Below are positions 18,389 to 28,429 of a stretch of 64,000 nt of DNA, in pieces. The position numbers and the translations under genes were made by a program. The stretch lies in assembly GCF_003240585.1 (NCBI RefSeq), contig NZ_PCDP01000029.1, positions 62,001 to 126,000 of the forward strand. Reading direction: 5' to 3'. The stretch comes from Arminella tubonensis (GTDB taxonomy: Bacteria > Pseudomonadota > Alphaproteobacteria > Rhizobiales > Rhizobiaceae). Numbering within the stretch: the stretch's first letter is position 1; each line of letters begins with the position of its first letter. The notes below the pieces were generated by a model, which worked only from the letters and a program-made list of their open reading frames with translations, did no database searches and was not told where the DNA came from.

Positions 18389-19930
18389 ATGCGCGACGCG
18401 TTCAAGATTTATGATGTTGTGATTGCCGGTGCGGGTCCGGTGGGCTTGTTTCTCGCCTGCGAGTTGCGGCTTGCTGACCTCTCTGTGCTGGTGCTGGAAC
18501 AAGCTAAGGAGCCGCATTCTCCCTTGAAGCGGCTGCCGTTCGGCATGCGTGGCCTTTCCGCGCCTTCCATCGAAGCCTTCTACCGTCGCGGGCTGCTTCA
18601 CGACATCGCGGAGCCGCAACGGGCGAAAGATCAATCAGGCGAAAGCAGCGCTTTGACTGCCGTGCACTGGATGCAACAGCCGCGCCGCCCAGGCGGCCAT
18701 TTCGCTGGCATCCAGTTTTTCAACGACAACATCGACGCCGTGAAGTGGCAGTATCGCCTGCCAAGTCCGGCAGGCACCAGCATGATGATCGAGATGGAGT
18801 ACCTCGAATCCGCCTTGGCCATCCGCGCAATCGCAACGGGGGTCGAGATCCGGCGCGGCCTTGGCGTCGAAACCTTTGACCAATCGGACGAAGACGTGAC
18901 CATTCGTGCTGGCGTCGAAACCTTTCGCGGACGCTGGCTCGTCGGGTGCGATGGCGGTCGCAGTACCGTACGCAAAGCTGGCGGTTTTGAGTTCGTCGGC
19001 ACCGATCCAGAGTTCACGGGCTATTCCGTTCAAGTCGAGATAGCTGATCCAGACAAGCTCGTACCCGGCCGCCACTACACGGCTACGGGCATGTATACTT
19101 ACCAAAAGCCCGGGACCATCGCGATGGTCGATTTCGACGGCGGCGCTTTCCACCGGACCCATCCGGTTAAGCGAGGGCATGTGCAGGCAGTGTTGCGCCA
19201 TATCTGCGGCATCGACGTCACTTTGACGGCCCTTGAGCTTGCCACCACGTGGACGGACCGCGCCTATCACGCGACGGCTTACCGCAATGGACGTGTGTTG
19301 CTCGCTGGCGACGCTGCACACGTCCATTCCCCTCTGGGCGGTCAGGGGCTTAATCTCGGGTTGGGCGATGCGATGAACCTTGGATGGAAGCTTGCTGCGA
19401 CGATCCGCGGCGACGCGCCGTCCGGTCTGCTCGACAGCTATGCGAGCGAACGGCATCCGGTAGGAGCGCAGGTCCTTGACTGGTCCCGTGCTCAGGTCGC
19501 GCTCATGCGTCCAAGCCGGAGTTCGCGCGCGCTCGAAGCCATTATCCGTGATCTCATCGACACGCGCGACGGCACGACTTATTTCGCCGAACGCGTCTGG
19601 GGTGTGTCGTTACGCTACGATTTTGACAGTAGTCATCCGCTGGTTGGCCGCAGTGCTCCCGACTTCGAGTTGGTCAACGGGATGAAGCTTGGCGACCTGC
19701 TCGGGGAGGGGAAAGGCTTATTGCTAGACTTTGACGCCGGCGCGCCGCTTCACGCGCTGGCAAGCCGCTGGAGCGGTCGGATCACATATGTCGCAAGTGA
19801 TGCCAAGGATAGGCTGGGCTTGAGCGCTGTGCTCGTGCGCCCTGACGGCTACGTTGCATGGGTCGGTGAGGCCGCCCCTGACTATGAGGAGGCTGTTCAG
19901 GCCGCGTCGCGGTGGTTCGGCGAAGCCTGA
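18389..19930 (+). CDS. FAD-dependent aromatic hydroxylase (PheA/TfdB-type)
   Basis: The 513-residue enzyme has the dinucleotide motif GAGPVGLFLACEL at about residue 12. The second FAD motif is GRVLLAGDAAHVHSPLGGQGLNLGLGD at about 306-332, with a DG motif (VGCDGGRSTVRK). Its C-terminal thioredoxin-like domain is the one seen in phenol and resorcinol hydroxylases. It uses NAD(P)H and oxygen to hydroxylate an aromatic ring or a complex product such as an antibiotic. An AAGGAG ribosome site lies 7 bases ahead of the ATG. It is not obviously in an operon. Confidence 0.88.
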   Translation: MRDAFKIYDVVIAGAGPVGLFLACELRLADLSVLVLEQAKEPHSPLKRLPFGMRGLSAPSIEAFYRRGLLHDIAEPQRAKDQSGESSALTAVHWMQQPRRPGGHFAGIQFFNDNIDAVKWQYRLPSPAGTSMMIEMEYLESALAIRAIATGVEIRRGLGVETFDQSDEDVTIRAGVETFRGRWLVGCDGGRSTVRKAGGFEFVGTDPEFTGYSVQVEIADPDKLVPGRHYTATGMYTYQKPGTIAMVDFDGGAFHRTHPVKRGHVQAVLRHICGIDVTLTALELATTWTDRAYHATAYRNGRVLLAGDAAHVHSPLGGQGLNLGLGDAMNLGWKLAATIRGDAPSGLLDSYASERHPVGAQVLDWSRAQVALMRPSRSSRALEAIIRDLIDTRDGTTYFAERVWGVSLRYDFDSSHPLVGRSAPDFELVNGMKLGDLLGEGKGLLLDFDAGAPLHALASRWSGRITYVASDAKDRLGLSAVLVRPDGYVAWVGEAAPDYEEAVQAASRWFGEA

Positions 19931-19977
19931 ACAATGTGAAGGAGCAAAAACATTGCTCGGAAATTGGCGAGAGCGAG

Positions 19978-19992
19978 GGCCCGCACCGGGCC
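19978..19992. terminator. Short GC hairpin between convergent genes
   Basis: GGCCCG-CAC-CGGGCC forms a 6-bp stem in the 139-base gap between the hydroxylase and the convergent chemoreceptor. A second 6-bp hairpin (GAGCAA/TTGCTC) lies at 19942-19958. There is no T-tract, so termination is only suggested by position. Confidence 0.3.
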
Positions 19993-20069
19993 GGCTCAGA
20001 CATCGTCTAGAGCCAGCGTGCGGCTGATGCGTCCAATTGGGGCCAGACGCCACTATCCGTCTATGACCC

Positions 20070-22382
20070 TCAAAATTCCTCCCAATCCGCTGGCTGCTGT
20101 GCCACCGCTGCGGTTCCAAAGCTCTGCTTGACCCGCGCTCCGAGAACACGGGCCGGCGATGTCGCGGGTCTGTGCATTGATGTCGTCACGACCGGCCTTG
20201 TTGCCTGGGCGGCCGATCCTTCAAAACGGAACTGTCCGAGTAGACCATTGAGAGACGTTGCTTCGGAGGCAAGCGCATGGCTTGCTGCGGTGGATTCCTC
20301 GACCATCGCCGCGTTTTTCTGCGTTCCCTGGTCTATCGTGTTCACCGCGGCGCTGATTTCGTTCAACCCCGTCGACTGCTCCTGTGTCGAGCGAACGATC
20401 GCCATCACATGCTGGTTGATCTCCTGCACCTGCGAAACGATCGCCTCCAGCGACTTACCGGTTTCGCCGACTAGCGCGACGCCTGCCTGCACTTGCTGAC
20501 CGGAATTCGTGATGAGCTTCTTGATCTCCTTTGCCGCGTTTGCGGAGCGTTGCGCCAGTTCGCGCACCTCCTGGGCGACAACCGCAAACCCCTTGCCGGC
20601 CTCGCCGGCGCGCGCTGCTTCAACGCCCGCATTCAACGCCAGAAGATTGGTCTGAAAAGCGATCTCGTCGATCACGCCGATGATGTTGGAGATTTCGCGC
20701 GAGGAGCTTTCGATGCCACCCATGGCAACGACGGCGTCCTTGACGATCGCGCCCGATTTTTCAGCGTCTGCGCGCGTGCGGTCGACAAGGCTCCCGGCGT
20801 CCGCCGCTCGACGGCTGGCGTCTCTCAGAGAGGTGGTGATTTCCTCAAGGGCTGCGGCAGTTTGCTCGACTGAGGCTGCCTGCTGTTCGGTGCGTTTGGC
20901 AAGTTCGTCCGAAGCCCCACGGATTTCGTCGGAGCCTGCCTGGATGGCGGATGCGTTATCGCCAACGGCACGAAGTGCGGTCTGCAGCTTTTCCACCGAA
21001 GTGTTGAAATTATGCCGGATCTGGTCAAGCGGGCCGACGAACTCGCCGTTTAGCCGGTGAGTCATGTCACCCTCTGCAAGCCTTTGCAGGCCGTTTGCAA
21101 GCTCGCTTACGGCAAACTGCACCTGGCCATCGCGATCGGCCGCTTCTTCTGCACGCCTGCGACGTTCCTTTTCACTGACATCGCGACCTTCCTCCGCTTC
21201 GAGTTCAAGGCGCGCCTTGGCGATGGTGGCATCGCGCAGGACCTTCAGCGACCGCGCCAAGTCACCGATTTCATCCGAATGGACCGATTCCGATAGATCG
21301 ACATCCGTGCGGCCACGAGCAATTTCACCCGTGGCACCGATCATCGAGCCGAGACGGCGGCGGAAACGAACCGAACACATCCAGCCAACGAGGATCATGA
21401 TCGCCGTTGCGCCGATGATGACGGCAACGGAGGTGCCGGCTAGTGAGGAGAGGCTTGCAAAGACCGTCGCCTTAGGCACCGAAACGATCGTATACCAAGT
21501 CGTATCGGCAAGCAGGTTGACCGGCACGGCCACAGCCATGTCAATGCTTCCATCCTTGTTGGTCATTTCGAAAACCTGCCGCGGCGAGGCGATCAGCTTC
21601 CCCCACGCGTTGGCGTCGAGGCCGGAATCTTTCAAGGTCTTACCGAGGACGGAAGGGTCCGGATAGCTAACGAAGCTGCCGCCCTTGCTGATGAGAGCGA
21701 CAAAGCCATCCCCGAGCGGCTTCAATTTATTGAGTTCGCTTGCAAGTTCGTCCAGCGCGGTATCGACGCCGGTTACGCCCACGAACTTGCCGTCGATCGA
21801 CAGCGGCACCATGACCGACGCCATCAGTACGTCCTTGCCGTCGATCTTGTAGGAGTAGGGTTCAGTCACCAGGTCCTTGCCGGTGGTTTTCGGAACCTGA
21901 TAGTAGTCGCCGGGACCGGGTGTATCGTAGTCGACCAGCGGCGAATATACGATCTCGTTGCCCGAACGGGCGAAATAAGGAATGTAGCGGCCGGTCGCGT
22001 CCGAATCCGCCTTGCCCTTGTGATCGCCGTCCTTGCCATCGAAGGCCTCCGGTTCCCAGCCGGTACTGACACCGAGCGCATTCTTGTTGTCCTGGAGAAG
22101 CTGTTTCAAAAGGGCATTCATCGCATCACGGCTGGGTGCTGTTGATTGCTTCATCGCATAGAGCGCCGAGCGCATGTTCCATGAAAGCGTCTTGATGCCT
22201 TGGAACCGCGTTTCGATATTGGCAGCGCTCGTCAGGGCGGAATTGGTCATCTCGGCAATGCTGCGCTGACGCACTTCGTTATAGGAGAGCCACAACAGGA
22301 TACCGGCAGTTGCCACCGACGTGGCGACCCCGGTGGCAATGATGACAAACATGTTTTTCGCCGTGGCAGTTTTCAGAAACAT
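20070..22382 (-). CDS. Methyl-accepting chemotaxis protein with Cache domain and DWEEF tail
   Basis: The protein has 770 residues: one membrane segment (about 10-33), a periplasmic dCache sensor (about 40-290), a second membrane segment (about 310-333) and a HAMP domain. The methylation helices follow. The signalling tip [18 protein letters not shown] is intact. The chain ends QQPADWEEF, a C-terminal pentapeptide of the NWETF type that tethers CheR and CheB, after a flexible linker. It senses a small molecule in the periplasm; dCache domains often bind amino or carboxylic acids. No che genes are nearby, so it works with a core system elsewhere. Confidence 0.93.
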   Translation of the reverse strand: MFLKTATAKNMFVIIATGVATSVATAGILLWLSYNEVRQRSIAEMTNSALTSAANIETRFQGIKTLSWNMRSALYAMKQSTAPSRDAMNALLKQLLQDNKNALGVSTGWEPEAFDGKDGDHKGKADSDATGRYIPYFARSGNEIVYSPLVDYDTPGPGDYYQVPKTTGKDLVTEPYSYKIDGKDVLMASVMVPLSIDGKFVGVTGVDTALDELASELNKLKPLGDGFVALISKGGSFVSYPDPSVLGKTLKDSGLDANAWGKLIASPRQVFEMTNKDGSIDMAVAVPVNLLADTTWYTIVSVPKATVFASLSSLAGTSVAVIIGATAIMILVGWMCSVRFRRRLGSMIGATGEIARGRTDVDLSESVHSDEIGDLARSLKVLRDATIAKARLELEAEEGRDVSEKERRRRAEEAADRDGQVQFAVSELANGLQRLAEGDMTHRLNGEFVGPLDQIRHNFNTSVEKLQTALRAVGDNASAIQAGSDEIRGASDELAKRTEQQAASVEQTAAALEEITTSLRDASRRAADAGSLVDRTRADAEKSGAIVKDAVVAMGGIESSSREISNIIGVIDEIAFQTNLLALNAGVEAARAGEAGKGFAVVAQEVRELAQRSANAAKEIKKLITNSGQQVQAGVALVGETGKSLEAIVSQVQEINQHVMAIVRSTQEQSTGLNEISAAVNTIDQGTQKNAAMVEESTAASHALASEATSLNGLLGQFRFEGSAAQATRPVVTTSMHRPATSPARVLGARVKQSFGTAAVAQQPADWEEF

Positions 22383-22818
22383 TCAAACGCCTCCCCCAAG
22401 GATTGATGTACCGTCCAAGTATTCGATCCCTTTTCCTCAGATGGCTGGCCACGGGACCTGAAACGCAGACTAAGTATCAACAGTAGAGGCGGCTTGGTTA
22501 GAATTTCATAAACTTTCTCATATGATCATGCGTGTCTGTTAACCCTGTCTGATGTCCGAGACCCGATAAGCTTCTGCGCTGTGCAGCGTTTCCTGTGGCT
22601 ATCGTTGCCAAGGCGTAACAAGCTAACGGTTCGCTGCGGCGGGCGATAAATTCGCTATTCTGACTGTTTGAGAAAAAAAATTCCAAATTAAGCCAATTGC
22701 CCGGCGCCATACAACCTATCAAATTTATAGATTATATCGCTATACTGACACATCGCACCACCGTAGCTTGATCTCTCGAATGGGAGCAGCCAAAACTTGC
22801 GATGTCGAGGGGAGTTCC
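22383..22818. other. Intergenic region between divergent chemoreceptor and LLM operon
   Basis: The 436 bases contain no plausible gene. The part from about 22665 to 22750 is AT-rich (a run of A at 22672-22680 and TATAGATTATATCGCTATACT before 22750). It is the probable promoter region for the plus-strand monooxygenase/ABC operon. No clear operator was seen. Confidence 0.4.
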
Positions 22819-24165
22819 ATGAAGAGACAAATCAAGCTCGGTGCGTTCCTTCCCGGCGGGGGCCAGCATATCGCGTCCTGGCGCCATCCGGACCAGCCGG
22901 TCGATGGAGCGGTCAATCTCAAGTTCCACATCGAGCTCGCGCAGGCAGCCGAACGTGGGCTTTTTGATGCCTACTTCCTGGCAGACGGGCTTGCAGTCGC
23001 CTTCGGTGGCGGCATTGAGGGTGGCAACGCCAGGGTGGTCGGTTTCGAGCCGGTGACGCTGTTTTCAGCATTGGCGCCGTTTACCGAGCATATCGGCTTC
23101 ATCGCGACTTCATCGACGACCTATGAGGAGCCTTACTCCGTTGCGCGCAAATTTGCCTCGCTCGACCTGATCTCCGGTGGCCGGGCCGGCTGGAACGTTG
23201 TGACGACTGCAACGGAAGCTGCGGCGAGGAATTTCAATCTCGAGCGGCAGCAACCCCACGCGGCCCGCTACAGGAGGGCCGCGGAACATGTCGACGTTGT
23301 CAAGAAACTGTGGGAAAGTTTTGACGATGACGCGTTCATTCGCGACCGTGAAAGCGGCATCTATTTCGACGTGAACAAGGTGCGCCGCACCAATCACCGC
23401 GGCGAGCACTTCCAGGTCGAAGGGCCATTGAATGTCCCGCGTTCGCCACAGGGCCACCCCGTCATCGTGCAGGCTGGCCAATCGGACGACGGGCGCGGAC
23501 TTGCGGCTGCCACTGCGGAAGTCATCTTCACAGCGCACCAGAAGCTCGATACCGCCCAGGAATTCTATCGCGACATCAAGACGCGCGCGCGCAGCTTCGG
23601 TCGCGATCCGTCGCATGTGCTCATCATGCCCGGCGTCTCGCCCTTTGTCGGCCGCACGGAGGCGGAAGCCCGCGCGAAATATGAGCGGCTCACAAGTCTG
23701 ATCATCGAAGAGGAGGGGTTGGCGCTCATCAACGCGCTCAGCGGCGGCGAACTGGATCTCACAGGCTGCGATCTTGACGGTCCGCTGCCTCCGGCGCCAC
23801 CGACAGAGGGCATGAAGAGCCGTCAGGAACTGATCCGCCGTATCGCGGATGAGAACAATTTCTCCATCCGCCAGCTTTACCAATGGATCGCTTCGGCGCG
23901 TGGCCATTTCACCATCATCGGTTCTGCGGTCCAGGTCGCGGACACCCTGCAGGAATGGTTCGAAAACGAAGGCGCGGATGGATTCAACATCCTGCCGCCC
24001 TGGCTGCCGACCGGGCTTAATGATTTCGTTGAACTCGTTGTTCCAGAGCTGCAGCGCCGCGGCCTCTTCCGCACCGCCTACGAAGGCAAAACCCTGCGTG
24101 AAAATCTCGGCCTGCCTTTTCCGCAGGTAAGGTGGGCTGCCGCCTATACCGAAGCAGCAGAGTAA
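22819..24165 (+). CDS. Flavin-dependent monooxygenase, NtaA/SnaA/DszA family (copy 1)
   Basis: The 448-residue protein is a bacterial luciferase-like TIM barrel of the NtaA/DszA group, which uses FMNH2 from a separate reductase. Family markers include LGAFLPGGGQHIASWRHP at the start, the SGGRAGWNVVTT block at about 135-147, and SPQGHPVIVQAG at about 210. I use the ATG at 22819, which follows GGGGAG, not the in-frame TTG/ATT-like codons upstream. It is the first gene of a five-gene operon with an ABC importer and a second copy. That suggests it cleaves the imported compound, for example a C-S or C-N bond. Confidence 0.9.
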   Translation: MKRQIKLGAFLPGGGQHIASWRHPDQPVDGAVNLKFHIELAQAAERGLFDAYFLADGLAVAFGGGIEGGNARVVGFEPVTLFSALAPFTEHIGFIATSSTTYEEPYSVARKFASLDLISGGRAGWNVVTTATEAAARNFNLERQQPHAARYRRAAEHVDVVKKLWESFDDDAFIRDRESGIYFDVNKVRRTNHRGEHFQVEGPLNVPRSPQGHPVIVQAGQSDDGRGLAAATAEVIFTAHQKLDTAQEFYRDIKTRARSFGRDPSHVLIMPGVSPFVGRTEAEARAKYERLTSLIIEEEGLALINALSGGELDLTGCDLDGPLPPAPPTEGMKSRQELIRRIADENNFSIRQLYQWIASARGHFTIIGSAVQVADTLQEWFENEGADGFNILPPWLPTGLNDFVELVVPELQRRGLFRTAYEGKTLRENLGLPFPQVRWAAAYTEAAE

Positions 24166-24191
24166 CTGACACGGGAAGAGAGGGTAGCGTC

Positions 24192-25037
24192 ATGGCGCTC
24201 GAGACCGAACAGCAGGGCATACTGCAGAGCTATCGCGAAACGCATTTCTGGCAGAGCAGGCTTGCAAGGGAAATAGGCGAGTTGCTGCGCGGTTTCCTCT
24301 CGCGCTTTGGGCTGCTCGTTGCTTTTGCCGCCCTCTGGCAAATTTCACCGTCGCTCGGATGGATCAACCCCGCGGTTCTGCCTCCACCGGATGCGATCTT
24401 GCGGGCACTCTGGAATGGCATAAGCGGCGGCCCATTGCTCCGCGATATCGCGATCAGCCTTGAGCGCGCCGGTGTCGCATTTGCCGCCGCGGTCGCCGTC
24501 GGCATCCCGCTCGGGCTCTTCATGGGGCAGATCCGAATTATCGAGCGCAGCCTCGACCCGATCCTGCAATTGTTTCGGCAAACATCCGCACTCGCACTCT
24601 ATCCAGTGTTCATCTTGCTGCTCGGCCTTGGCGAAGCGTCGAAGATCTTCGTGATATTCTGGGCGACCTTGTTTCCGATACTTCTCGCCACCATCGGCGG
24701 TGTCAAACAGGTGGACCCAAAGCTGGTGGAGATGGCGCGCGTCTACGGCGCCCGACCGCTTACCGTTTTCCGCCGCGTCGTGCTGCCGGCTGCCTTGCCG
24801 CAGATTTTTGTCGGGTTGCGGCTAAGCGCCACCACTTCGCTTCTGCTGCTCATCGCAGCAGAGATGATCGGCGCCAATTCCGGGGTCGGATTTCAGGTGA
24901 TGAACGCGCAGTACAATTTCCAGATCCCGCTGATGTTCGCAGCAATATTGCTGCTGGCCGTTCTCGGACTGTCGGCCAACTTCATCCTCGATGCAGTGCA
25001 GGCTCGGCTGTGCCGTTGGTCCAACCCCAGGGACTGA
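24192..25037 (+). CDS. ABC transporter permease, sulfonate/taurine type
   Basis: At 281 residues it has about six membrane segments and the BPD_transp_1 EAA-type loop (EMARVYGARPLTVFRRVVLPAALPQI). It closely fits the SsuC/TauC group. The ATG at 24192 is preferred over upstream in-frame codons because it follows GAGAGGGTAG and begins the normal N-terminus. It pairs with the ATPase at 26105 and the binding protein at 25092. The substrate is unknown; the two flanking monooxygenases make an organosulfur or similar nutrient likely. Confidence 0.9.
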   Translation: MALETEQQGILQSYRETHFWQSRLAREIGELLRGFLSRFGLLVAFAALWQISPSLGWINPAVLPPPDAILRALWNGISGGPLLRDIAISLERAGVAFAAAVAVGIPLGLFMGQIRIIERSLDPILQLFRQTSALALYPVFILLLGLGEASKIFVIFWATLFPILLATIGGVKQVDPKLVEMARVYGARPLTVFRRVVLPAALPQIFVGLRLSATTSLLLLIAAEMIGANSGVGFQVMNAQYNFQIPLMFAAILLLAVLGLSANFILDAVQARLCRWSNPRD

Positions 25038-25091
25038 AGGCCGAGACCTGGCGCGCCCTCTCAATCTCACCCCATTCAATGGAGTAAAAAA

Positions 25092-26093
25092 ATGCAGATT
25101 TCCCGTCGTTCCCTAGGCCGTATGGCCGCGCTCGCAGCCGGCATGCTGCTCGCCGTCCAGGCGAGCGGTAGCTTGGCTGCAGATGAGGTCACGATCCGCT
25201 ATCTTGCAAGTCAGGGCGGTCTCGCTCCCCATGAACTTGCCGATGCGCTCGGCTATTTCAAGGATACAGGCATCACGCTGCAGGATGTCGGCTATGCCCC
25301 GGGTGGCCCGGCCTCGCTGTTCGCGCTGGCGTCTGGCCATGTCGAACTCGGAGGTGCCGCCACCGCCGCGGTGCTCAATTCGATCGCCGGCGGCAACGAT
25401 TTCATTGCGGCCTATCCCTCGAACGGTATCAACAAGACGACCGAGAGCATCTTCTATTCGCTTGACGGTAGTCCGATCAAGTCGATCAAGGATCTGGCCG
25501 GCAAGACGATTGCAGTCAACACGCTTGGAGCCCATCTCGATTATACCGTGCGCGAGGCGCTGCATTCCGTCGGCCTGCCGGAAGATGCGGCCAAGCTCGT
25601 TGTCGTCCCGGGTCCGCAGCTCGAACAGGTTCTGCGTTCCAAGCAGGTCGACGTGTCCGCCTTCGGCTACTGGCAGAAGACTTATGAAGGCGTAGCGCTG
25701 AAAAAAGGTGGCCTCCAAAAGATCGTCGGCGACACCGATGTGCTTGGCGAGATCGCCGGCGGCTTTACGGTGCTGCGCCGCGACTGGATCAAGCAACACC
25801 CAGGCGCTGCCAGGATCTTCGTTGAAAAGTCGCAAGCCGCGCTCGAATATGCCCGTCTTCATCCGGAGGAAACCAAGGCTGTGATTGCCAAGGTGCTCGC
25901 CTCGCGCGGCGAGAATGCCGAGATCGCGCAATACTTCACCGGCTATGGCGTGCGCGAAGGCGGCAAGGCCGTGGACCGCGATCTGCAATTCTGGATCGAC
26001 ATCCTCGCCCGCGGCGGCGTCCTGAAACCGGGCCAGCTCAAGGTGGAAGACATCCTTTACGATCCGGCCAATTTCGCCGTCGCCGGCAACTGA
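25092..26093 (+). CDS. ABC substrate-binding protein, SsuA-like
   Basis: The 333-residue protein has a signal peptide of about 29 residues (cleavage near SLAADE) and a type 2 periplasmic-binding fold. It shows the NMT1/SsuA-like pattern (QGGLAPHELADALGYFKDTG, then DLAGKTIAVN at about 140). It captures the substrate for the neighbouring permease and ATPase. It lies 54 bases after the permease and 11 bases before the ATPase, with GGAG ahead of the ATG. The order monooxygenase, permease, binding protein, ATPase, monooxygenase is unusual but compact. Confidence 0.9.
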   Translation: MQISRRSLGRMAALAAGMLLAVQASGSLAADEVTIRYLASQGGLAPHELADALGYFKDTGITLQDVGYAPGGPASLFALASGHVELGGAATAAVLNSIAGGNDFIAAYPSNGINKTTESIFYSLDGSPIKSIKDLAGKTIAVNTLGAHLDYTVREALHSVGLPEDAAKLVVVPGPQLEQVLRSKQVDVSAFGYWQKTYEGVALKKGGLQKIVGDTDVLGEIAGGFTVLRRDWIKQHPGAARIFVEKSQAALEYARLHPEETKAVIAKVLASRGENAEIAQYFTGYGVREGGKAVDRDLQFWIDILARGGVLKPGQLKVEDILYDPANFAVAGN

Positions 26094-26104
26094 GGGGCGG
26101 ATCG

Positions 26105-26875
26105 ATGGCGGTGGCCGAACTAACTTCGCGCGGAGAGGTGACGATCAGGAACCTCTCTAAGTCCTACTCGATCAACGGCCGCCATTTCAATGTGCTCCAA
26201 GGCGTGAGCAACCATATTGGCGCCGGTGAGAGCCTGGCGATCGTGGGAGCTTCCGGTTCTGGCAAGACGACGCTGCTCAGGGTTCTCGCCGGGCTCGAAG
26301 ATGCGGATCGGGGTGACGTCTTGATCGACGGCCAGTCCGTCCATGGCGTCGGCACGGATCGCGCCGTGATCTTCCAGGAGCCAAGGCTTCTGCCCTGGCT
26401 TACCGTGCTTGATAACGTTGCCTTTCCGCTCGAAAATCGCGGTGTGAAAAAGGCCGAGGCAAGGGCCAGCGCACGCCACTATATCCAACTCGTCGGCCTC
26501 GGCGATTTCGCCGATGCGCTGCCGTCGCAGCTTTCGGGTGGCATGGCCCAGCGTGTCGGCATTGCAAGGGCCCTCGTCGTCAAGCCCGAGATCCTGCTGC
26601 TCGACGAGCCGTTCGGTGCGCTCGACGCCATGACCAAGATCACCATGCAGGAAGAACTCACCCGCATCTGGCGGGAGGAGAAGGTGACGATGATCCTGGT
26701 CACGCACGACCTCGAGGAGGCAGTCTATCTCGCCGACCGGGTGCTCATCCTCTCCAAGGAGAAGGGCGCGCGCAGCCGCGAGATGGATATCGATCTTCCG
26801 CGGCCGCGCAATCGCAGCGAAGCGCGCTTCGTCAAGTTTCGCGAGCAACTGTTGAACGCGTTCGGGCTGCACTGA
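26105..26875 (+). CDS. ABC transporter ATPase, SsuB/TauB type
   Basis: This 256-residue ATPase has GASGSGKTTLLRVLAG (Walker A), the Q-loop FQEPRLLPW, the signature LSGGMAQRVGIARAL and LLLDEPFGALD (Walker B), all intact. Its length and motifs match the nitrate/sulfonate/taurine import group. It energises the permease at 24192. The stop is followed after 34 bases by the second monooxygenase gene. Confidence 0.94.
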   Translation: MAVAELTSRGEVTIRNLSKSYSINGRHFNVLQGVSNHIGAGESLAIVGASGSGKTTLLRVLAGLEDADRGDVLIDGQSVHGVGTDRAVIFQEPRLLPWLTVLDNVAFPLENRGVKKAEARASARHYIQLVGLGDFADALPSQLSGGMAQRVGIARALVVKPEILLLDEPFGALDAMTKITMQEELTRIWREEKVTMILVTHDLEEAVYLADRVLILSKEKGARSREMDIDLPRPRNRSEARFVKFREQLLNAFGLH

Positions 26876-26909
26876 ATTTCGGCTGAGCAATTTTGAGAAG
26901 GAGAATGAA

Positions 26910-28262
26910 ATGGCCAAGCGTGACGGTCAGTTAAGCCTCGGCGCTTTCCTTTTGCACACCGGGCACCATGTTGCCGCATGGCGTCATCCAGGCGCGTCCG
27001 ACAGCACGGGCTTCTCGGATTTCGTGCATTTCGCCCGCATCGCCGAGAACGCCAAGTTCGATGCAGTGTTTCTCGCCGACGGCGTCAGCGCACGCGTGCA
27101 CAATGTCGAGGCGGCGAGCCGCAAGGCGCATTCTGGATTCTACCCATTCGAACCCATCACACTGCTTTCGGCGCTATCCGCAGTTACAAGCCGTATCGGT
27201 CTGGTGGCGACCGCCTCCACGAGCTTCTCTGATCCGTACAATCTTGCACGGCAGTTCGCCTCGCTCGATCATCTCTCCGGCGGACGCGCCGGCTGGAACC
27301 TGGTCACGTCAGCCGATGCCAGCGCCGCCTACAATTTCAGCCGCGACGCGATCATAGCGCATGCCGACCGTTACAAGCGGGCGGAAGAATTTGTCGATGT
27401 CGTCACCGGTCTCTGGGACACATCGGACGACGACGCCTTCGTGCGGGATAGGAAGAGCGGCGTCTACTTTCACCAAGAGAAGGTTCGTCGCCTCGATCAT
27501 CGCGGCGCATTTTTCCAGGTTCGCGGGCCGCTGAACATTGCCCGTCCGCCGCAAGGCCACCCGGTCGTGGTGCAAGCCGGCTCTTCGGAACCCGGCAAGG
27601 AACTCGCGGCCAGAACGGCGGAGGCGGTCTTCACCGCCCAGCAGACGCTGGAGAGCTCGATCGCCTTCTACAGCGACCTCAAGGGGCGGCTTGCCAAATA
27701 TGGCCGCGCGGCCGACGACATGAAGATCCTGCCCGGCGTCTTCCCCGTCGTGGGCAGGACGCGGCAGGAGGCGGAGGAGAAATTCGAGCAGCTACAGGCC
27801 CTGCTCGAACCTTCCGTCGGGCTCGACATGCTGGCCGAGCTTGCGGGGGTCGAGGAAGTGAGGACACTGCCGGTCGACGCGCTAATCTCGCAACTGCCGG
27901 AAACCGAAGGCGGCAAGAGCCGGCGAGCACTGTTCCTTGAACTTGCTGCACGGGAAAATCTGACCTTGCGTCAACTCTATCAGCGAGTTGCAGGCGCCCG
28001 CGGGCACTGGCAGATCGTCGGCACCGCTGCGGAAATCGCGGATGAGCTGGAGGAGCGTTTTATCAACTTCGGTGCGGATGGCTTTAATATCATGTCGCCC
28101 GCCCTGCCATGGGGCCTGTCCGATTTTGTGGAGCTCGTCGTCCCGGAACTGCGCCGTCGCGGTCTGTTCCGCAATGAGTATCAGGGATCGACGCTGAGGG
28201 AACATCTGGGTCTCAAGCGTCCCTCTGCTCAGAGCGCGGCTTCCGCCGCGGCGGCCGAATAA
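26910..28262 (+). CDS. Flavin-dependent monooxygenase, NtaA/SnaA/DszA family (copy 2)
   Basis: This 450-residue paralogue of the gene at 22819 shares the same N-terminal pattern (LGAFLLHTGHHVAAWRHPGA), SGGRAGWNLVTSADAS, RPPQGHPVVVQAGSS and the C-terminal ALPWGLSDFVELVVPEL. The two copies bracket the ABC genes, so they may act on two related substrates or in sequence. A good AAGGAG ribosome site lies 7 bases before the ATG. No flavin reductase gene is in the operon, so FMNH2 must come from elsewhere; the reductase at 45399 is a distant candidate. Confidence 0.9.
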   Translation: MAKRDGQLSLGAFLLHTGHHVAAWRHPGASDSTGFSDFVHFARIAENAKFDAVFLADGVSARVHNVEAASRKAHSGFYPFEPITLLSALSAVTSRIGLVATASTSFSDPYNLARQFASLDHLSGGRAGWNLVTSADASAAYNFSRDAIIAHADRYKRAEEFVDVVTGLWDTSDDDAFVRDRKSGVYFHQEKVRRLDHRGAFFQVRGPLNIARPPQGHPVVVQAGSSEPGKELAARTAEAVFTAQQTLESSIAFYSDLKGRLAKYGRAADDMKILPGVFPVVGRTRQEAEEKFEQLQALLEPSVGLDMLAELAGVEEVRTLPVDALISQLPETEGGKSRRALFLELAARENLTLRQLYQRVAGARGHWQIVGTAAEIADELEERFINFGADGFNIMSPALPWGLSDFVELVVPELRRRGLFRNEYQGSTLREHLGLKRPSAQSAASAAAAE

Positions 28263-28270
28263 TCGCTCGC

Positions 28271-28342
28271 CTTACAAGTGACGATGCCGCCTATATCACC
28301 GGTCAAACCGTTAATGTCGACGGCGGGCTGATCATGTCTTGA
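28271..28342 (+). pseudogene. C-terminal stub of a short-chain dehydrogenase
   Basis: Just after the monooxygenase stop, one frame reads LTSDDAAYITGQTVNVDGG followed by LIMS and a stop. This is the signature C-terminal end of FabG-like SDR enzymes (the YITGQ-x-VDGG block). No other part of an SDR precedes it, so it marks the edge of a deletion. Confidence 0.7.
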
Positions 28343-28429
28343 GTGTCGCTATGCTGTTGGCCGGAGATCGTGCAAATCATTCATACCGCGCCTTCAGCCC
28401 GCCGCCCAAGCGCGCAGGTCACTGAGCGA

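Noticed and set aside
23110..26917. Minus-strand long frames across the LLM/ABC operon
   Set aside because: They mirror codon phase of strongly coding plus-strand genes and have no recognisable motif.
28343..28429. Possible terminator after the SDR stub and OprB gene
   Set aside because: No stable stem was found in the 87-base convergent gap.
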